From: Myceligenerans salitolerans
GTDB lineage: Bacteria > Actinomycetota > Actinomycetes > Actinomycetales > Cellulomonadaceae
Direction of reading: 5' to 3'
DNA: 64,000 nt
Assembly: GCF_017349295.1 (NCBI RefSeq)
Contig: NZ_JAFMPK010000047.1
Span: 605,469-669,468 of the forward strand
Shown: in pieces, positions 36,610 through 44,808 of the stretch
Position numbering within the stretch: the first letter of the stretch is position 1
How the letters are laid out: every line of letters starts with the position of its first letter
The notes under the pieces: generated by a model
The model's input: the letters and a program-made list of their open reading frames with translations, nothing else
Told to the model about the DNA's origin: nothing
Databases searched by the model: none
Translations under genes and position numbers: made by a program

Positions 36610-36795
36610 TCAGTTCCCGCCGAACTCCTTGGCCTTGTCGGCGAGACCGTCGATGGCGCCGTCCGCCTGGTCCGGTGCGACGTCCTTGAGCTTGTCGGCG
36701 GCCGCGTCGACGTTCTCGTCCGTCAGCAGCTCCTTCGCCTTCTCGACGTTCTCCGGGTTGGTGACCATGTCCTTGGCCTGGTCGAAGAGTCCCAT
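36610..36795 (-). CDS. Small protein of 61 aa, tandem paralogue
   Basis: Starts at the ATG 36793-36795 with MGLFDQAKDMVTNPENVEK and ends DGLADKAKEFGGN. Shares the NPEN-x3-AKELLTDENVDAAA core with the 75-aa product. It has its own terminator, so each copy is likely a separate unit. Function unknown. Confidence 0.75.
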   Translation of the reverse strand: MGLFDQAKDMVTNPENVEKAKELLTDENVDAAADKLKDVAPDQADGAIDGLADKAKEFGGN

Positions 36796-36949
36796 GTCTG
36801 TCTCCTGGTGCCGATGGCACAGAAGCGTGTCCACGCCCCCTGTGAGCGCCGGACCGTCCCGGCGCCGGTCCCGAAGGTAGACCGCGGGGAGACACTCCGC
36901 CACCGCACCGAGGCGCCCCCTGACGCCCCTCGTCGAAACCCTGTGACGA
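36796..36949. promoter_or_regulatory. Gap with the promoter of the 61-aa gene
   Basis: Non-coding. It separates the phosphatase stop from the 61-aa gene. I see no distinct hairpin or site. Confidence 0.25.
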
Positions 36950-37801
36950 TCAGGCCTCCGCGCGAATCCGCTTCACCAGGAGCTCCCGCTGACCGTCCGT
37001 CATCCCACCGTGCGCCAGGTATCCCGCGACGGAACCGTACTCGGCACGCAGGCTCGCCAGCGTCTCGAGGATCACCTCGCGCGTCCCCGCCGAGCGCCGG
37101 GTCGCGTGCAGCCAGCCCGGAAGCTGGTCGCCCGCACCATCCGCCGCCTCACCCTCCGCCGCCAGGGCCGCCCTCCGCTCCTCGTGCGCGATCCGCGCCC
37201 GCTCCAGTGCCGCCACGTGCCGCTCCCAGCGAGGAGCGAGCCGGGAGTTCGTCAACTCGTAGTCGTCGGCGATCGACTCGTCGTCGGCGCCCGCCAGGGA
37301 CAGCGCGAACGCCACGACCAGCCCCGTGCGGTCCTTGCCCGCGGCGCAGTGGACGAGCACCGGCCCCTCCGGCGCGTCCGCGACCGCACCCAGCGCCCGC
37401 GCGAACAGCCCCGGCCGGCGCCGCAACATCCCCGCGTACAGATGCGCCCACGGCCCCTCCTCCGGGTCGTCCGGCTCCTGCACAGGAAGGTTCACGTACT
37501 CCGGACCGGGCTCCCGCGCCTCCCCGCTCTCCGCCGGAGCGAACGGATGCGCGTACTCGACCGTCTCCGCCGGGCGCCGCAGGTCGATGACCCGGACGGT
37601 CCCGTAGGCGCGGGCCGCACGGACGCCGTCCGGCTGGAGCCAGCTCAGCGCCTCCGACCGGATCAGGGCTCGCTCGCGGACCCGTGCGCCACCGGCGAGC
37701 GGCATCCCGCCCAGGTCACGAGCGTTGAGCAGGCCGGGCCAGTCCAGGTGCACAGGGGTGTAGGAGGTCACGACGTCGAGGGTAGACGGGGTGGCCGACA
37801 T
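36950..37801 (-). CDS. Tyrosine-protein phosphatase (Y_phosphatase3 type)
   Basis: 283 aa from the ATG at 37799-37801 (GGAGG about 10 bases upstream); an in-frame start at 37831 is less likely. The P-loop HCAAGKDRTG carries the catalytic cysteine and arginine. LLNARDLGGMPLAGG near the N-terminus and VIDLRRPAETVEY are typical of the MptpB-like/Y_phosphatase3 family, which act on phosphotyrosine or phosphoinositides. Divergent from the membrane protein gene at 37900. Confidence 0.9.
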   Translation of the reverse strand: MSATPSTLDVVTSYTPVHLDWPGLLNARDLGGMPLAGGARVRERALIRSEALSWLQPDGVRAARAYGTVRVIDLRRPAETVEYAHPFAPAESGEAREPGPEYVNLPVQEPDDPEEGPWAHLYAGMLRRRPGLFARALGAVADAPEGPVLVHCAAGKDRTGLVVAFALSLAGADDESIADDYELTNSRLAPRWERHVAALERARIAHEERRAALAAEGEAADGAGDQLPGWLHATRRSAGTREVILETLASLRAEYGSVAGYLAHGGMTDGQRELLVKRIRAEA

Positions 37802-37899
37802 CACGAGGACGCCCTCCGCGGTCCGTAGCACAGCACGCCGACCCTCCCTGTGGACGACGGTGATCGAAGCGTCCGACCCACCGCGTAAGGTCTTGTGCC

Positions 37900-38565
37900 A
37901 TGGGCGAGCTCGGGCAGGTGATGCGCATCGTGCGCACCCTCCTGCTCGCGTCCACCTCGCTGAGCCTCGCCACGCTCGCGCACGGCCTCGGCGGTGGTGA
38001 ACTTCCCGGCGCGGGCCCGATGGCGGCGCTCGCGGTCCTCACGCTCTCCGCCTCGTGCGTCGTCGCCGGGCTCCGCCCACGCGTCTGGGTTCTCGTGCCC
38101 TTCCTCGGCGCGCTGCAGCTCTTCCTGCACCAGGCCCTGTCCTGGTCGGCGTCCGCCGGTGCGGCGGCGACCGGTGCGGCGGCCGCCACGGACAGCGTGC
38201 GGCTCCTCGGACACGCAGGGCATCACGCCGGGCACCACGCCGGTCTGGCCGGTACCGCCGACGTCGCCCGGTCCACGGCCACGGTGGCGCACGACCACCT
38301 GACGAACCCGCGGATGGCAGCGCTCCACGTCGCCGCGATCCTGGCCACGGCCGTTCTCATGGCGGCGGGCGAGGCCATGGCGCGAGTCGCTCTGCACGTG
38401 TTCGGGCACGTGCTGGTCGTCCTGGTCGCGACACCCCGCGTGCCCGCGCCGCCGAGGCGCACGGCTCGTCCGCGACCGGCCGCCGCGCCGACGCCGCTGT
38501 CCGTGCTCGTGGCACGGAGCACGCCACGGCGCGGCCCGCCCGTGCCGGGCGCAGCCCTCGCCTGA
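37900..38565 (+). CDS. His-rich multi-pass membrane protein
   Basis: 221 aa. About four to five membrane helices. A His cluster HAGHHAGHHAG lies around residues 105-114 and further histidines follow (HDHLT), suggesting metal binding outside the membrane. The C-terminal 50 residues are Arg/Pro-rich. It precedes the copper chaperone and DyP peroxidase genes, so a role in copper handling is inferred. I do not recognise the family with certainty. Confidence 0.65.
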   Translation: MGELGQVMRIVRTLLLASTSLSLATLAHGLGGGELPGAGPMAALAVLTLSASCVVAGLRPRVWVLVPFLGALQLFLHQALSWSASAGAAATGAAAATDSVRLLGHAGHHAGHHAGLAGTADVARSTATVAHDHLTNPRMAALHVAAILATAVLMAAGEAMARVALHVFGHVLVVLVATPRVPAPPRRTARPRPAAAPTPLSVLVARSTPRRGPPVPGAALA

Positions 38566-38705
38566 GCACGGCCCACGCCCTGCGCCACTGCGCGCGGCGG
38601 TGCGCCTGCGTGCGCCCGGCCGTGCGCCACGCCGGACCCGTCGCCGGGCGGTGCGCCGCCCAGGCAGGCGCCTCCGCTCTCCATCCGTAGACCCGCACGC
38701 GACGC

Positions 38706-38734
38706 CCTGCCGTCGGCGCACCGCCGACGGCAGG
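38706..38734 (+). terminator. 13-bp hairpin between the membrane protein and copper chaperone genes
   Basis: Arms 38706-38718 and 38722-38734 pair perfectly around CAC. It lies 36 bp before the ATG of the chaperone gene, so it may terminate the upstream transcript or act in the leader. The rest of 38566-38769 holds no gene. Confidence 0.6.
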
Positions 38735-38769
38735 CATGTCCGCGTGCCCTGCAGGAAGCAGACAGAACC

Positions 38770-39360
38770 ATGAAACACCCCACCATCACCCGTACCCGCC
38801 TCCTGGCCGCGGCGACCGTCGCCGCTCTGACGCTGCTGCCGGCCGCATGCAGCGGCGGGTCGGAAGCCGCGCCGCACGACTCCGCGGCGGCCAGGACCGG
38901 CGCGGCGGCGCTGACCGTCGAGGACCCGTGGGCCAAGGCGGCCGACGAGGGCATGACGGCCGTGTTCGGCACCCTCACGAACGGCTCGGGACACGAGGTG
39001 CGTCTCGTCTCGGCCGAGTCCGACGCCGCGGAGTCGGTGGAGCTGCACGTGTTCGTCGACGACGGCGGGACGCCCGTCATGCGGGAGGCCGGCGAAGGGC
39101 TGGTGATCCCCGCGGACGAGCCCTTCACGCTCGAACCCGGCGGGCCGCACCTGATGCTCCTCGGCGTCACGGACCCGCTCGAGCCGGGCGAGGACGTCAC
39201 CGTCGTCGTGACCGCGGAGGACGGGTCCACGCTGGAGATCACGGCCCCCGTACGGTCGTTCGACGGTGCGAACGAGAGCTACGAGCCGGACGGTGACGGG
39301 TCCGTGAACCGCTCCGGGCACTCCGGCGGGAACCACTCCGGGCACGAGGAGGACAGGTGA
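38770..39360 (+). CDS. PCu(A)C-type copper chaperone lipoprotein
   Basis: 196 aa. Lipoprotein signal peptide with a lipobox ending at Cys27 (LLPAAC). The copper site H-X10-M-X22-H-X-M is present: His93, Met104, His127, Met129, one residue longer in the second gap than the usual motif. The C-terminus adds a His-rich tail (GHSGGNHSGHEEDR). PCu(A)C proteins deliver Cu(I) to the CuA site of cytochrome oxidase. It overlaps the DyP peroxidase gene by 4 bases. Confidence 0.9.
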   Translation: MKHPTITRTRLLAAATVAALTLLPAACSGGSEAAPHDSAAARTGAAALTVEDPWAKAADEGMTAVFGTLTNGSGHEVRLVSAESDAAESVELHVFVDDGGTPVMREAGEGLVIPADEPFTLEPGGPHLMLLGVTDPLEPGEDVTVVVTAEDGSTLEITAPVRSFDGANESYEPDGDGSVNRSGHSGGNHSGHEEDR

Positions 39361-40634
39361 CGGGCGCTTCCACCACCTCCGACGGTGCCGCGAAGGACGG
39401 CGGACCGGCCGGAACACCAGGACCGTCGCGACGCGGGTTCCTGCGCGGCGGGGCGACGTTCCTCGGCGGAGCCCTCGGTGGGACCGCGGTCACGCTGAGC
39501 GGGACCGCCGCCTTGGGTGCGCCCGAGCACACGCCCGAGCACACACCCGGTCGCGCCCCGGCGGCCGACCAGGCGGGACGGGCGACGGTCGCGTTCCGCG
39601 GGCCACGCCAGCCGGGCGTCGACACCACGCCGCAGGGATTCGCGACGTTCCTCGCACTCGATCTGGCCGGCGGGACGGACCGCGAGGCCCTGGTACGCCT
39701 CATGCGGATCTGGACCGACGACGCCGAACGGCTGATGAGCGGGCGGCCGGGGTTGACGGACACCGAACCGGAGCTCGCGGCCGTCCCGGCGCGGCTCACG
39801 GTGACCGTGGGCTACGGTTCCGCCGTGTTCACGGCGGCCGCCCTGGCGCATCGCGCGCCGTCGTGGTTGCGGCCGCTGCCGTCGTTCGGGGTCGACCGGC
39901 TCGAGGAGAACTGGTCCGGCGGCGACCTGCTGCTGCAGGTGTGTGCCGACGACCCCGTCACGGTCTCTCACGCCGTGCGTGTGCTGGTGCGGCAGGCACG
40001 GACCTTCGCCCGCCCGCGCTGGCTCCAGCGCGGATTCCGGCACAGTCCCGGTACCGTGCCGCCCGGCACGACCTGGCGCAATCCCATGGGCCAGGTGGAC
40101 GGCACCGGGAACATCGACCCCACGGCCGAACCGCATCTGGTCTGGCACGAGGACGACGGTTCCGGCTGGCTGGCGGGAGGGACCTCCGTCGTGGTGCGGC
40201 GCATCGCCATGGACCTCGACGGCTGGGACGAGGTCGACCGGACGGGCAGGGAGAACACCATCGGCCGAAGGCTCTCGGACGGGGCTCCCCTGACCGGCAG
40301 CGATGAGCACGACGAGCCGGACCTCGAGGCCACGGGGCCGAACGGCTTCGGCGTGATCGACGCCGCGGCGCACGTCCGCCGGTCCCGCACCGACGATCCG
40401 GGGCAACGGTTCCTGCGCCGCCCGTACGGCTACGACGACGGACCCGGCGACTCCGGCCTCGTGTTCGTCACCTACCAGGCGGACGTCGACCGGCAGTTCC
40501 TTCCCGTCCAGCGCAGGCTGGACGAGTTGGACCTGCTCAACGAGTGGACGACGCCGATCGGCTCGGCGGTCTTCGCCGTGCCGCCGGGCGCGGGGCCGGA
40601 CGAGTACCTGGGTCAGGCACTGCTGGAGGGCTGA
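39357..40634 (+). CDS. Tat-exported DyP-type peroxidase
   Basis: 425 aa, GTG start. A twin-arginine signal (SRRGFLRGG at about residues 24-32) precedes the mature enzyme. The DyP motif G-X2-D-G is Gly245 to Gly249 (GQVDG), and the likely haem ligand is His339 in AAHVRRS, followed by conserved arginines. It could be EfeB-like, but no EfeU or EfeO gene is next to it; it is coupled to a copper chaperone instead. Confidence 0.9.
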   Translation: MTGASTTSDGAAKDGGPAGTPGPSRRGFLRGGATFLGGALGGTAVTLSGTAALGAPEHTPEHTPGRAPAADQAGRATVAFRGPRQPGVDTTPQGFATFLALDLAGGTDREALVRLMRIWTDDAERLMSGRPGLTDTEPELAAVPARLTVTVGYGSAVFTAAALAHRAPSWLRPLPSFGVDRLEENWSGGDLLLQVCADDPVTVSHAVRVLVRQARTFARPRWLQRGFRHSPGTVPPGTTWRNPMGQVDGTGNIDPTAEPHLVWHEDDGSGWLAGGTSVVVRRIAMDLDGWDEVDRTGRENTIGRRLSDGAPLTGSDEHDEPDLEATGPNGFGVIDAAAHVRRSRTDDPGQRFLRRPYGYDDGPGDSGLVFVTYQADVDRQFLPVQRRLDELDLLNEWTTPIGSAVFAVPPGAGPDEYLGQALLEG

Positions 40635-40719
40635 CGTCGCCCTTCGTGACCGGGACGGGCGCCACGCGCGCGACGACGCGGTGGCGTCCGTCCCACCGGC
40701 CTCGACCGCGACCAGTTCT

Positions 40720-40733
40720 CTGACTAAAGTCAG
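40720..40733. promoter_or_regulatory. Operator-like palindrome of the MarR-GNAT gene
   Basis: CTGACT and AGTCAG arms (40720-40725, 40728-40733) around AA lie 4 bases before the ATG at 40738. The size and symmetry fit a MarR site, so autorepression is likely. The gene would then be leaderless or have a very short leader. Confidence 0.6.
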
Positions 40734-40737
40734 CTAC

Positions 40738-41619
40738 ATGCCGATCGACTCACAGACCGCCGTCGTGCGCCGCTTCAACCGCAGCTACACCCAGCGCATC
40801 GGAGCACTGGAGGACTCCTTCCTGGGGATGGGGGCGCCGCTCGGCACGATGCGGCTCCTCTTCGAGATCGGGAGCCACGCGGGGACGGTCGCCGAGCTGC
40901 GTGCCCGCACCGGCCTGGACTCGGGCTACGTCAGCAGGCAGCTCAAGCGCCTGACCGACGACGGCCTGGTCTCCCTCACCGCCGACCCGGCCGACCGGCG
41001 GCGCCGTCTCGTAGAGCTCACTCCGCTCGGCACGGCGCGGTGGAACGAGCTCGAGAGCCGCTCCGCCGAGCGTGCTCGGCGCCTCCTGGAGCCGTTGACC
41101 GAGCGGCAGCGAGACCGGCTCGCACGCGCGCTCGCCGAGGCGGACCTGCTGGTGCGTTCGGCCGCCGTGGTTTTCGAGACGGTGGATCCGCTGTCGTCCG
41201 GGGCCAGGGCCGCCGTCGAGCGGTACACCGCCGAGCTGGCGACGTTCTTCCCGTTCGACCCGGGAGAACCGTCGGACGACGACGCCGCGCGGTTCCGGCC
41301 GCCGTCGGGCCGGTTCGTGCTGGCGGTGGACGACGGCGCGCCCGTCGCGTGCGGCGGCCTGCGCGACCTCGGAGACGGCGTGGCCGAGATCAAACGCATG
41401 TGGGTACACCCCGGCTGGCGGGGCGCCGGTCTCGCGTCGCGCCTGTTGCGACACCTGGAGAAGACGGCGAGCGACACCGGCCACACCACCGTCCGTCTGG
41501 ACACGAACGAGAACCTGACCGCGGCGATCGCCATGTACGGCCGCGCAGGCTACGACCGCATCGACCGCTACAACGACAACCCGGACGCCACCCACTTCTT
41601 CGAGAAGCACCTGACCTGA
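40738..41619 (+). CDS. MarR-GNAT fusion protein
   Basis: 293 aa from the ATG at 40738, chosen because the operator-like palindrome ends just before it. Residues 1-150 are a winged-helix MarR domain (LRARTGLDSGYVSRQLKRL, ADPADRRRRLVELT). The C-terminal half is a GNAT acetyltransferase with the acetyl-CoA loop VHPGWRGAGLASRLLRHLE and YDRIDRYNDNPDATHFFEK. Such fusions are common in actinobacteria; ligand and substrate are unknown. Confidence 0.88.
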   Translation: MPIDSQTAVVRRFNRSYTQRIGALEDSFLGMGAPLGTMRLLFEIGSHAGTVAELRARTGLDSGYVSRQLKRLTDDGLVSLTADPADRRRRLVELTPLGTARWNELESRSAERARRLLEPLTERQRDRLARALAEADLLVRSAAVVFETVDPLSSGARAAVERYTAELATFFPFDPGEPSDDDAARFRPPSGRFVLAVDDGAPVACGGLRDLGDGVAEIKRMWVHPGWRGAGLASRLLRHLEKTASDTGHTTVRLDTNENLTAAIAMYGRAGYDRIDRYNDNPDATHFFEKHLT

Positions 41620-41659
41620 AGCCCCCGAAAAACCCCCAAGCCAACCACCAGGAAAACAA

Positions 41660-41787
41660 AGCCCCCAACCCAGCCCCAAGGGGGCAAGGGGCGAAGCCCC
41701 CAGGGGGCAAGGGGCGAAGCCCCAGGGGGGTTCCGGGGGCGTGCCCCCGGGCCGGGGTGTGGGGGCTGCGCCCCCACCAGAAATGAC
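41660..41787 (-). repeat. GC-rich hairpin repeat, copy A
   Basis: Same repeat as at 44706-44808 and 45348-45445, in the opposite orientation. It contains GTGGGGGC/GCCCCCAC and CCGGGGGC/GCCCCCGG hairpins, and here the GGGGCTTCGCCCCTTGCCCCC unit is duplicated. The beginning of the region (from 41620) is C-rich on the plus strand, so G-rich in the direction of tRNA transcription. Confidence 0.85.
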
Positions 41788-41788
41788 G

Positions 41789-41827
41789 AGGCGGAGTGTG
41801 CCCAACCCCGTTGGGCACACTCCGCCT
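41789..41827 (-). terminator. Terminator of tRNA array A
   Basis: Perfect stem 41790-41806 with 41810-41826 (18 bp counting the A-T pair outside) around CCC. It directly follows tRNA-Val(CAC). Confidence 0.85.
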
Positions 41828-41837
41828 ATCCGTCTCG

Positions 41838-41911
41838 TGGGCGATACAGGACTCGAACCTGTGACCTCTTCGGTGTGAACGAAGCGCGCTAACCATCTGC
41901 GCCAATCGCCC
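41838..41911 (-). tRNA. tRNA-Val(CAC), copy A
   Basis: 74 nt cloverleaf: acceptor GGGCGAT/ATCGCCC, anticodon stem CTTCG/CGAAG with loop TTCACAC, giving anticodon CAC, and a T arm with GGTTCGAGTCC. Identical to the copy at 44584-44657. Last gene of the array. Confidence 0.95.
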
Positions 41912-41926
41912 CTGATGGGGTAGTGG

Positions 41927-41998
41927 TGAGCGATACTGGGATCGAACCAGTGACCTCTTCCGTGTCAGGGAAGCGCGCTACCGCTGCGCCAATCGCTC
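41927..41998 (-). tRNA. tRNA-Val(GAC), copy A
   Basis: 72 nt. Anticodon stem CTTCC/GGAAG with loop CTGACAC, anticodon GAC. The acceptor is GAGCGAT/ATCGCTC, which differs from the copy at 45229-45300 by a compensatory pair. Confidence 0.95.
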
Positions 41999-42009
41999 GA
42001 GTTCGTGCG

Positions 42010-42080
42010 AGGTGGGTACGGGATTCGAACCCGTGTATACGGCTTTGCAGGCCGCTGCCTCGCCTCTCGGCCAACCCACC
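42010..42080 (-). tRNA. tRNA-Cys(GCA), copy A
   Basis: 71 nt. Acceptor GGTGGGT/ACCCACC with discriminator T, anticodon loop CTGCAAA, anticodon GCA. Identical to the copy at 45157-45227. Confidence 0.95.
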
Positions 42081-42122
42081 GTGAGGATGCTCCTGCGAGT
42101 CGAGCACGGGAGCGGGCCTCCG

Positions 42123-42195
42123 AGCGGACGACGAGATTCGAACTCGCGACCCTCACCATGGCAAGGTGATGCTCTACCAACTGAGCTACGTCCGC
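42123..42195 (-). tRNA. tRNA-Gly(GCC), copy A
   Basis: 73 nt. Acceptor GCGGACG/CGTCCGC with discriminator T, anticodon loop TTGCCAT, anticodon GCC. Identical to the copy at 45061-45133. First gene of array A; its promoter must lie in 42196-42298, shared with divergent pabB. Confidence 0.95.
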
Positions 42196-42285
42196 ACAGC
42201 CGGACCTGTCGGGTTTCCCCGTGCTCCGGCGTGGTCTGAACATTAATCGAACATCGGTGTGGCCGTCCAATCGATTGAGCGGCGC

Positions 42286-42301
42286 TAGCGTGGACGGTGT
42301 G
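42286..42301 (+). promoter_or_regulatory. Leaderless -10 element of pabB
   Basis: TAGCGT at 42286-42291 is 7 bases before the GTG at 42299, which is also where PabB homology can start. No ribosome binding site is present. Confidence 0.45.
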
Positions 42302-43678
42302 TCCCTGCCTCCGCACCGAGCGCCGAGAACTCGCACCACCGCAACGGTCCCGCCCACCAGCGACGTGACCGGGAACACCGGCTGGGCCGCCTTCGACGGC
42401 CGGGTCGCCACCCACGTGATCCGCTGCGTCGACCTCCACGACGAGCCGGAGGCTCTGGCACGGGGCACCTGGTTCGTCGTCGCGGACTTCGAGGGCCGCA
42501 CCCGCGCGTGGCAGTTCCGGGACGTGACCCCTGCTCCCCCACGCGCCGCGGACCTGGGCGGACGGCCCGGCACGGAGCCGTCGTCGGCCGCCGGTCGCGG
42601 AGCCCGACCGCGCCCGTCGCCCGACCCGGACGCCGGGCCTCGCACCGGCCCGGCGCCCGGCGCCTGGATCGGGCCCGACGCCCGCGCCTGGACCAGCTCC
42701 ATGGACCGCGCCGCCTACGAGGCGGCGGTGCGCCGGATCCGCGAGCACGTGCGCGAGGGCGACGTGTACCAGGCGAACCTCTGCCGGATCCTGGCCGCAC
42801 CGCTGCCCTCCCGGACCGGCACCGACGGCAACCCCGCCGAGCCCGACGCCCGCGCCCTCACCGCCCGGCTCGCCGCCGGCAACCCCGCCCCGCACGCCTC
42901 CGCGATCCACGTACCCGCGGCCACGCTCGGCCCGGACGGCCGCGACGTCCAGCCGGTGTGGGTGGTCAGCGCCTCCCCGGAGCTGTACCTGTCGCTGGAG
43001 CCGGGCCCGGACGGAACGGTCGTGACCTCCGGCCCCATCAAGGGCACCGCCCGCACGCCCGACGGCCTCACCGACAAGGACCGCGCCGAGAACGTCATGA
43101 TCACGGATCTCGTCCGCAACGACCTGCAGCGCGTCTGCCGGCCGGGCACGGTGGAGGTCACCGGCCTCCTCACCGTCGAGCAGCACCCCGGGCTCGTGCA
43201 CCTGGTCTCCCATGTGCGCGGCGTACTGTCCGACGACATCAGCCACGCACCCGGGCTCTGGCGGCACCTGCTGGCGGCGACCTTCCCGCCGGGTTCCGTG
43301 TCGGGCGCCCCGAAGTCGTCGGCGCTGCGCATCATCGGCGACCTCGAGCCGGTCCCGCGCGGGCCGTACTGCGGGGCGGTCGGCTGGGTCGACGGCGACA
43401 CGGGCACGGCCTCGCTCGCCGTCGGCATCCGCACGTTCTGGTGGGAGCGCGGGGACGACGACGGTCCCGGCGCGGGCACGCTGCGCTTCGGCACCGGCGC
43501 CGGCATCACGTGGGGCAGCGACCCGACCGCGGAGTGGCGTGAGACCGAGCTGAAAGCGGCTCGCCTCGTCGGGCTCGCCTCGTCGGACGGCGGGCCCGGA
43601 ACCCCGCGCGGCGGCGCGCCGGCCGTGGAGCAGCCGGTTTCGCGGTCCGCCGCGCCGGCGGGCAGGATGAGCCCATGA
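42299..43678 (+). CDS. pabB: Aminodeoxychorismate synthase component I
   Basis: 459 aa from the GTG at 42299 (an upstream ATG at 42221 would overlap promoter sequence). Converts chorismate and ammonia to 4-amino-4-deoxychorismate for folate. Chorismate-binding signatures: GPIKGTARTPDG, AENVMITDLVRNDLQRVC, PGSVSGAPKSSALRII and YCGAVGWVDGD. It overlaps pabC by 4 bases. The pair lies between two inverted tRNA arrays. Confidence 0.92.
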   Translation: MSLPPHRAPRTRTTATVPPTSDVTGNTGWAAFDGRVATHVIRCVDLHDEPEALARGTWFVVADFEGRTRAWQFRDVTPAPPRAADLGGRPGTEPSSAAGRGARPRPSPDPDAGPRTGPAPGAWIGPDARAWTSSMDRAAYEAAVRRIREHVREGDVYQANLCRILAAPLPSRTGTDGNPAEPDARALTARLAAGNPAPHASAIHVPAATLGPDGRDVQPVWVVSASPELYLSLEPGPDGTVVTSGPIKGTARTPDGLTDKDRAENVMITDLVRNDLQRVCRPGTVEVTGLLTVEQHPGLVHLVSHVRGVLSDDISHAPGLWRHLLAATFPPGSVSGAPKSSALRIIGDLEPVPRGPYCGAVGWVDGDTGTASLAVGIRTFWWERGDDDGPGAGTLRFGTGAGITWGSDPTAEWRETELKAARLVGLASSDGGPGTPRGGAPAVEQPVSRSAAPAGRMSP

Positions 43679-44529
43679 CGCAGACGGTGATCTGGACGGA
43701 CGGGCGCCTCGTGACGCCCGACGAGGGCGTGATCAGCGCGGTCGACCACGGCATCACCGTGGGCGACGGGGTGTTCGAGACATGTGCCGTGTTCGACGGT
43801 CAGGCGTTCGCCCTGACGCGCCACCTGAGGCGGCTCGCGCGGTCCGCCGCCGGGCTCGGCATCGCCGAACCCGACGAGCAGCTGGTGCGCGACGGCGTCG
43901 CCGCCGTCCTCGCCGCCGGACCCGGATCCGGGCGCCTGAGGATCACCGTGACCGACGGCGTCGGCCCGCTCGCGTCCGGGCGGAGCGACGGACCCCAGAC
44001 CGTGGTCGTCGCCGCAGGCCCCGCGACCATCCGGGCCGAGGGGCGCGTCGTGCGCTCCCCCTGGACCCGGAACGAGCGGTCGGCCGTGGCAGGCCTGAAG
44101 ACGACGTCGTACGCGGAGAACGTCGTCGCCCTGGCGGACGCCGTCGCCAAGGGCGGCGACGAGGCCGTGCTCGCGAACACGCGCGGCGAGCTCTGCGAGG
44201 GAACCGGGTCCAACGTGTTCGTGGAGCGCGACGGCGAACTGGTGACCCCGCCGCTGTCGGTGGGCTGTCTCGCGGGGATCACGCGAGAGCTGCTGCTCGA
44301 GTGGGGCGCCGAGACGGGGCTGCCCGTCCGCGAGGCGCGCGAGGGCGAGCTGACCTTCGACGTGCTCGACGACGTCACCGCCGGGCGCGTACACCTGCTC
44401 CTGACCGGGTCGGTCCGGAACGTCCAGCCGACGACGTGGCTCGACGGCGTGGACCTGCCGGCCGGAGAGCTGTCGATGGCCGCCCGCGACCTGTTCGAGA
44501 AGACACGGCGCGAGCGGATCGACCCCTGA
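43675..44529 (+). CDS. pabC: Aminodeoxychorismate lyase (class IV aminotransferase fold)
   Basis: 284 aa. PLP enzyme with Lys142 in AGLKTTSYAENVVAL as the Schiff-base lysine, and SNVFVERDGELVTPPLSVGCLAGITRELLL typical of the class IV fold. It could also be a D-amino acid or branched-chain aminotransferase by family, but coupling to pabB (ATGA) supports PabC. Confidence 0.88.
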   Translation: MTQTVIWTDGRLVTPDEGVISAVDHGITVGDGVFETCAVFDGQAFALTRHLRRLARSAAGLGIAEPDEQLVRDGVAAVLAAGPGSGRLRITVTDGVGPLASGRSDGPQTVVVAAGPATIRAEGRVVRSPWTRNERSAVAGLKTTSYAENVVALADAVAKGGDEAVLANTRGELCEGTGSNVFVERDGELVTPPLSVGCLAGITRELLLEWGAETGLPVREAREGELTFDVLDDVTAGRVHLLLTGSVRNVQPTTWLDGVDLPAGELSMAARDLFEKTRRERIDP

Positions 44530-44562
44530 GCCTGCGGTCGTCGCGGACGGCCGGGCGAATGC

Positions 44563-44568
44563 TAGGAT
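44563..44568 (+). promoter_or_regulatory. -10 element of tRNA-Val(CAC) copy B
   Basis: TAGGAT at 44563-44568, with TGC upstream of it, lies 15 bases before the tRNA 5' end. A clear -35 is not visible. Confidence 0.5.
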
Positions 44569-44583
44569 CGCTCCGCACGACCA

Positions 44584-44657
44584 GGGCGATTGGCGCAGAT
44601 GGTTAGCGCGCTTCGTTCACACCGAAGAGGTCACAGGTTCGAGTCCTGTATCGCCCA
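44584..44657 (+). tRNA. tRNA-Val(CAC), copy B
   Basis: 74 nt, identical to copy A (41838-41911) on the other strand. It stands alone here, followed by the terminator and repeat cassette. Confidence 0.95.
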
Positions 44658-44668
44658 CGAGACGGATA

Positions 44669-44705
44669 GGCGGAGTGTGCCCAACGGGGTTGGGCACACT
44701 CCGCC
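44669..44705 (+). terminator. Terminator of tRNA-Val(CAC) copy B
   Basis: Perfect 17-bp stem 44669-44685 with 44689-44705 around GGG, same sequence as at array A. Confidence 0.85.
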
Positions 44706-44808
44706 TCGTCATTTCTGGTGGGGGCGCAGCCCCCACACCCCGGCCCGGGGGCACGCCCCCGGAACCCCCTGGGGGCTTCGCCCCTTGCCCCCCGGGGCTG
44801 GGGTGGGT
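44706..44808 (+). repeat. GC-rich hairpin repeat, copy B
   Basis: Hairpin 1 is 44718-44725 with 44729-44736; hairpin 2 is 44745-44752 with 44755-44762; then GGGGCTTCGCCCC. Near-identical copies are at 41660-41787 and 45348-45445. It resembles REP-like elements. Confidence 0.85.
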
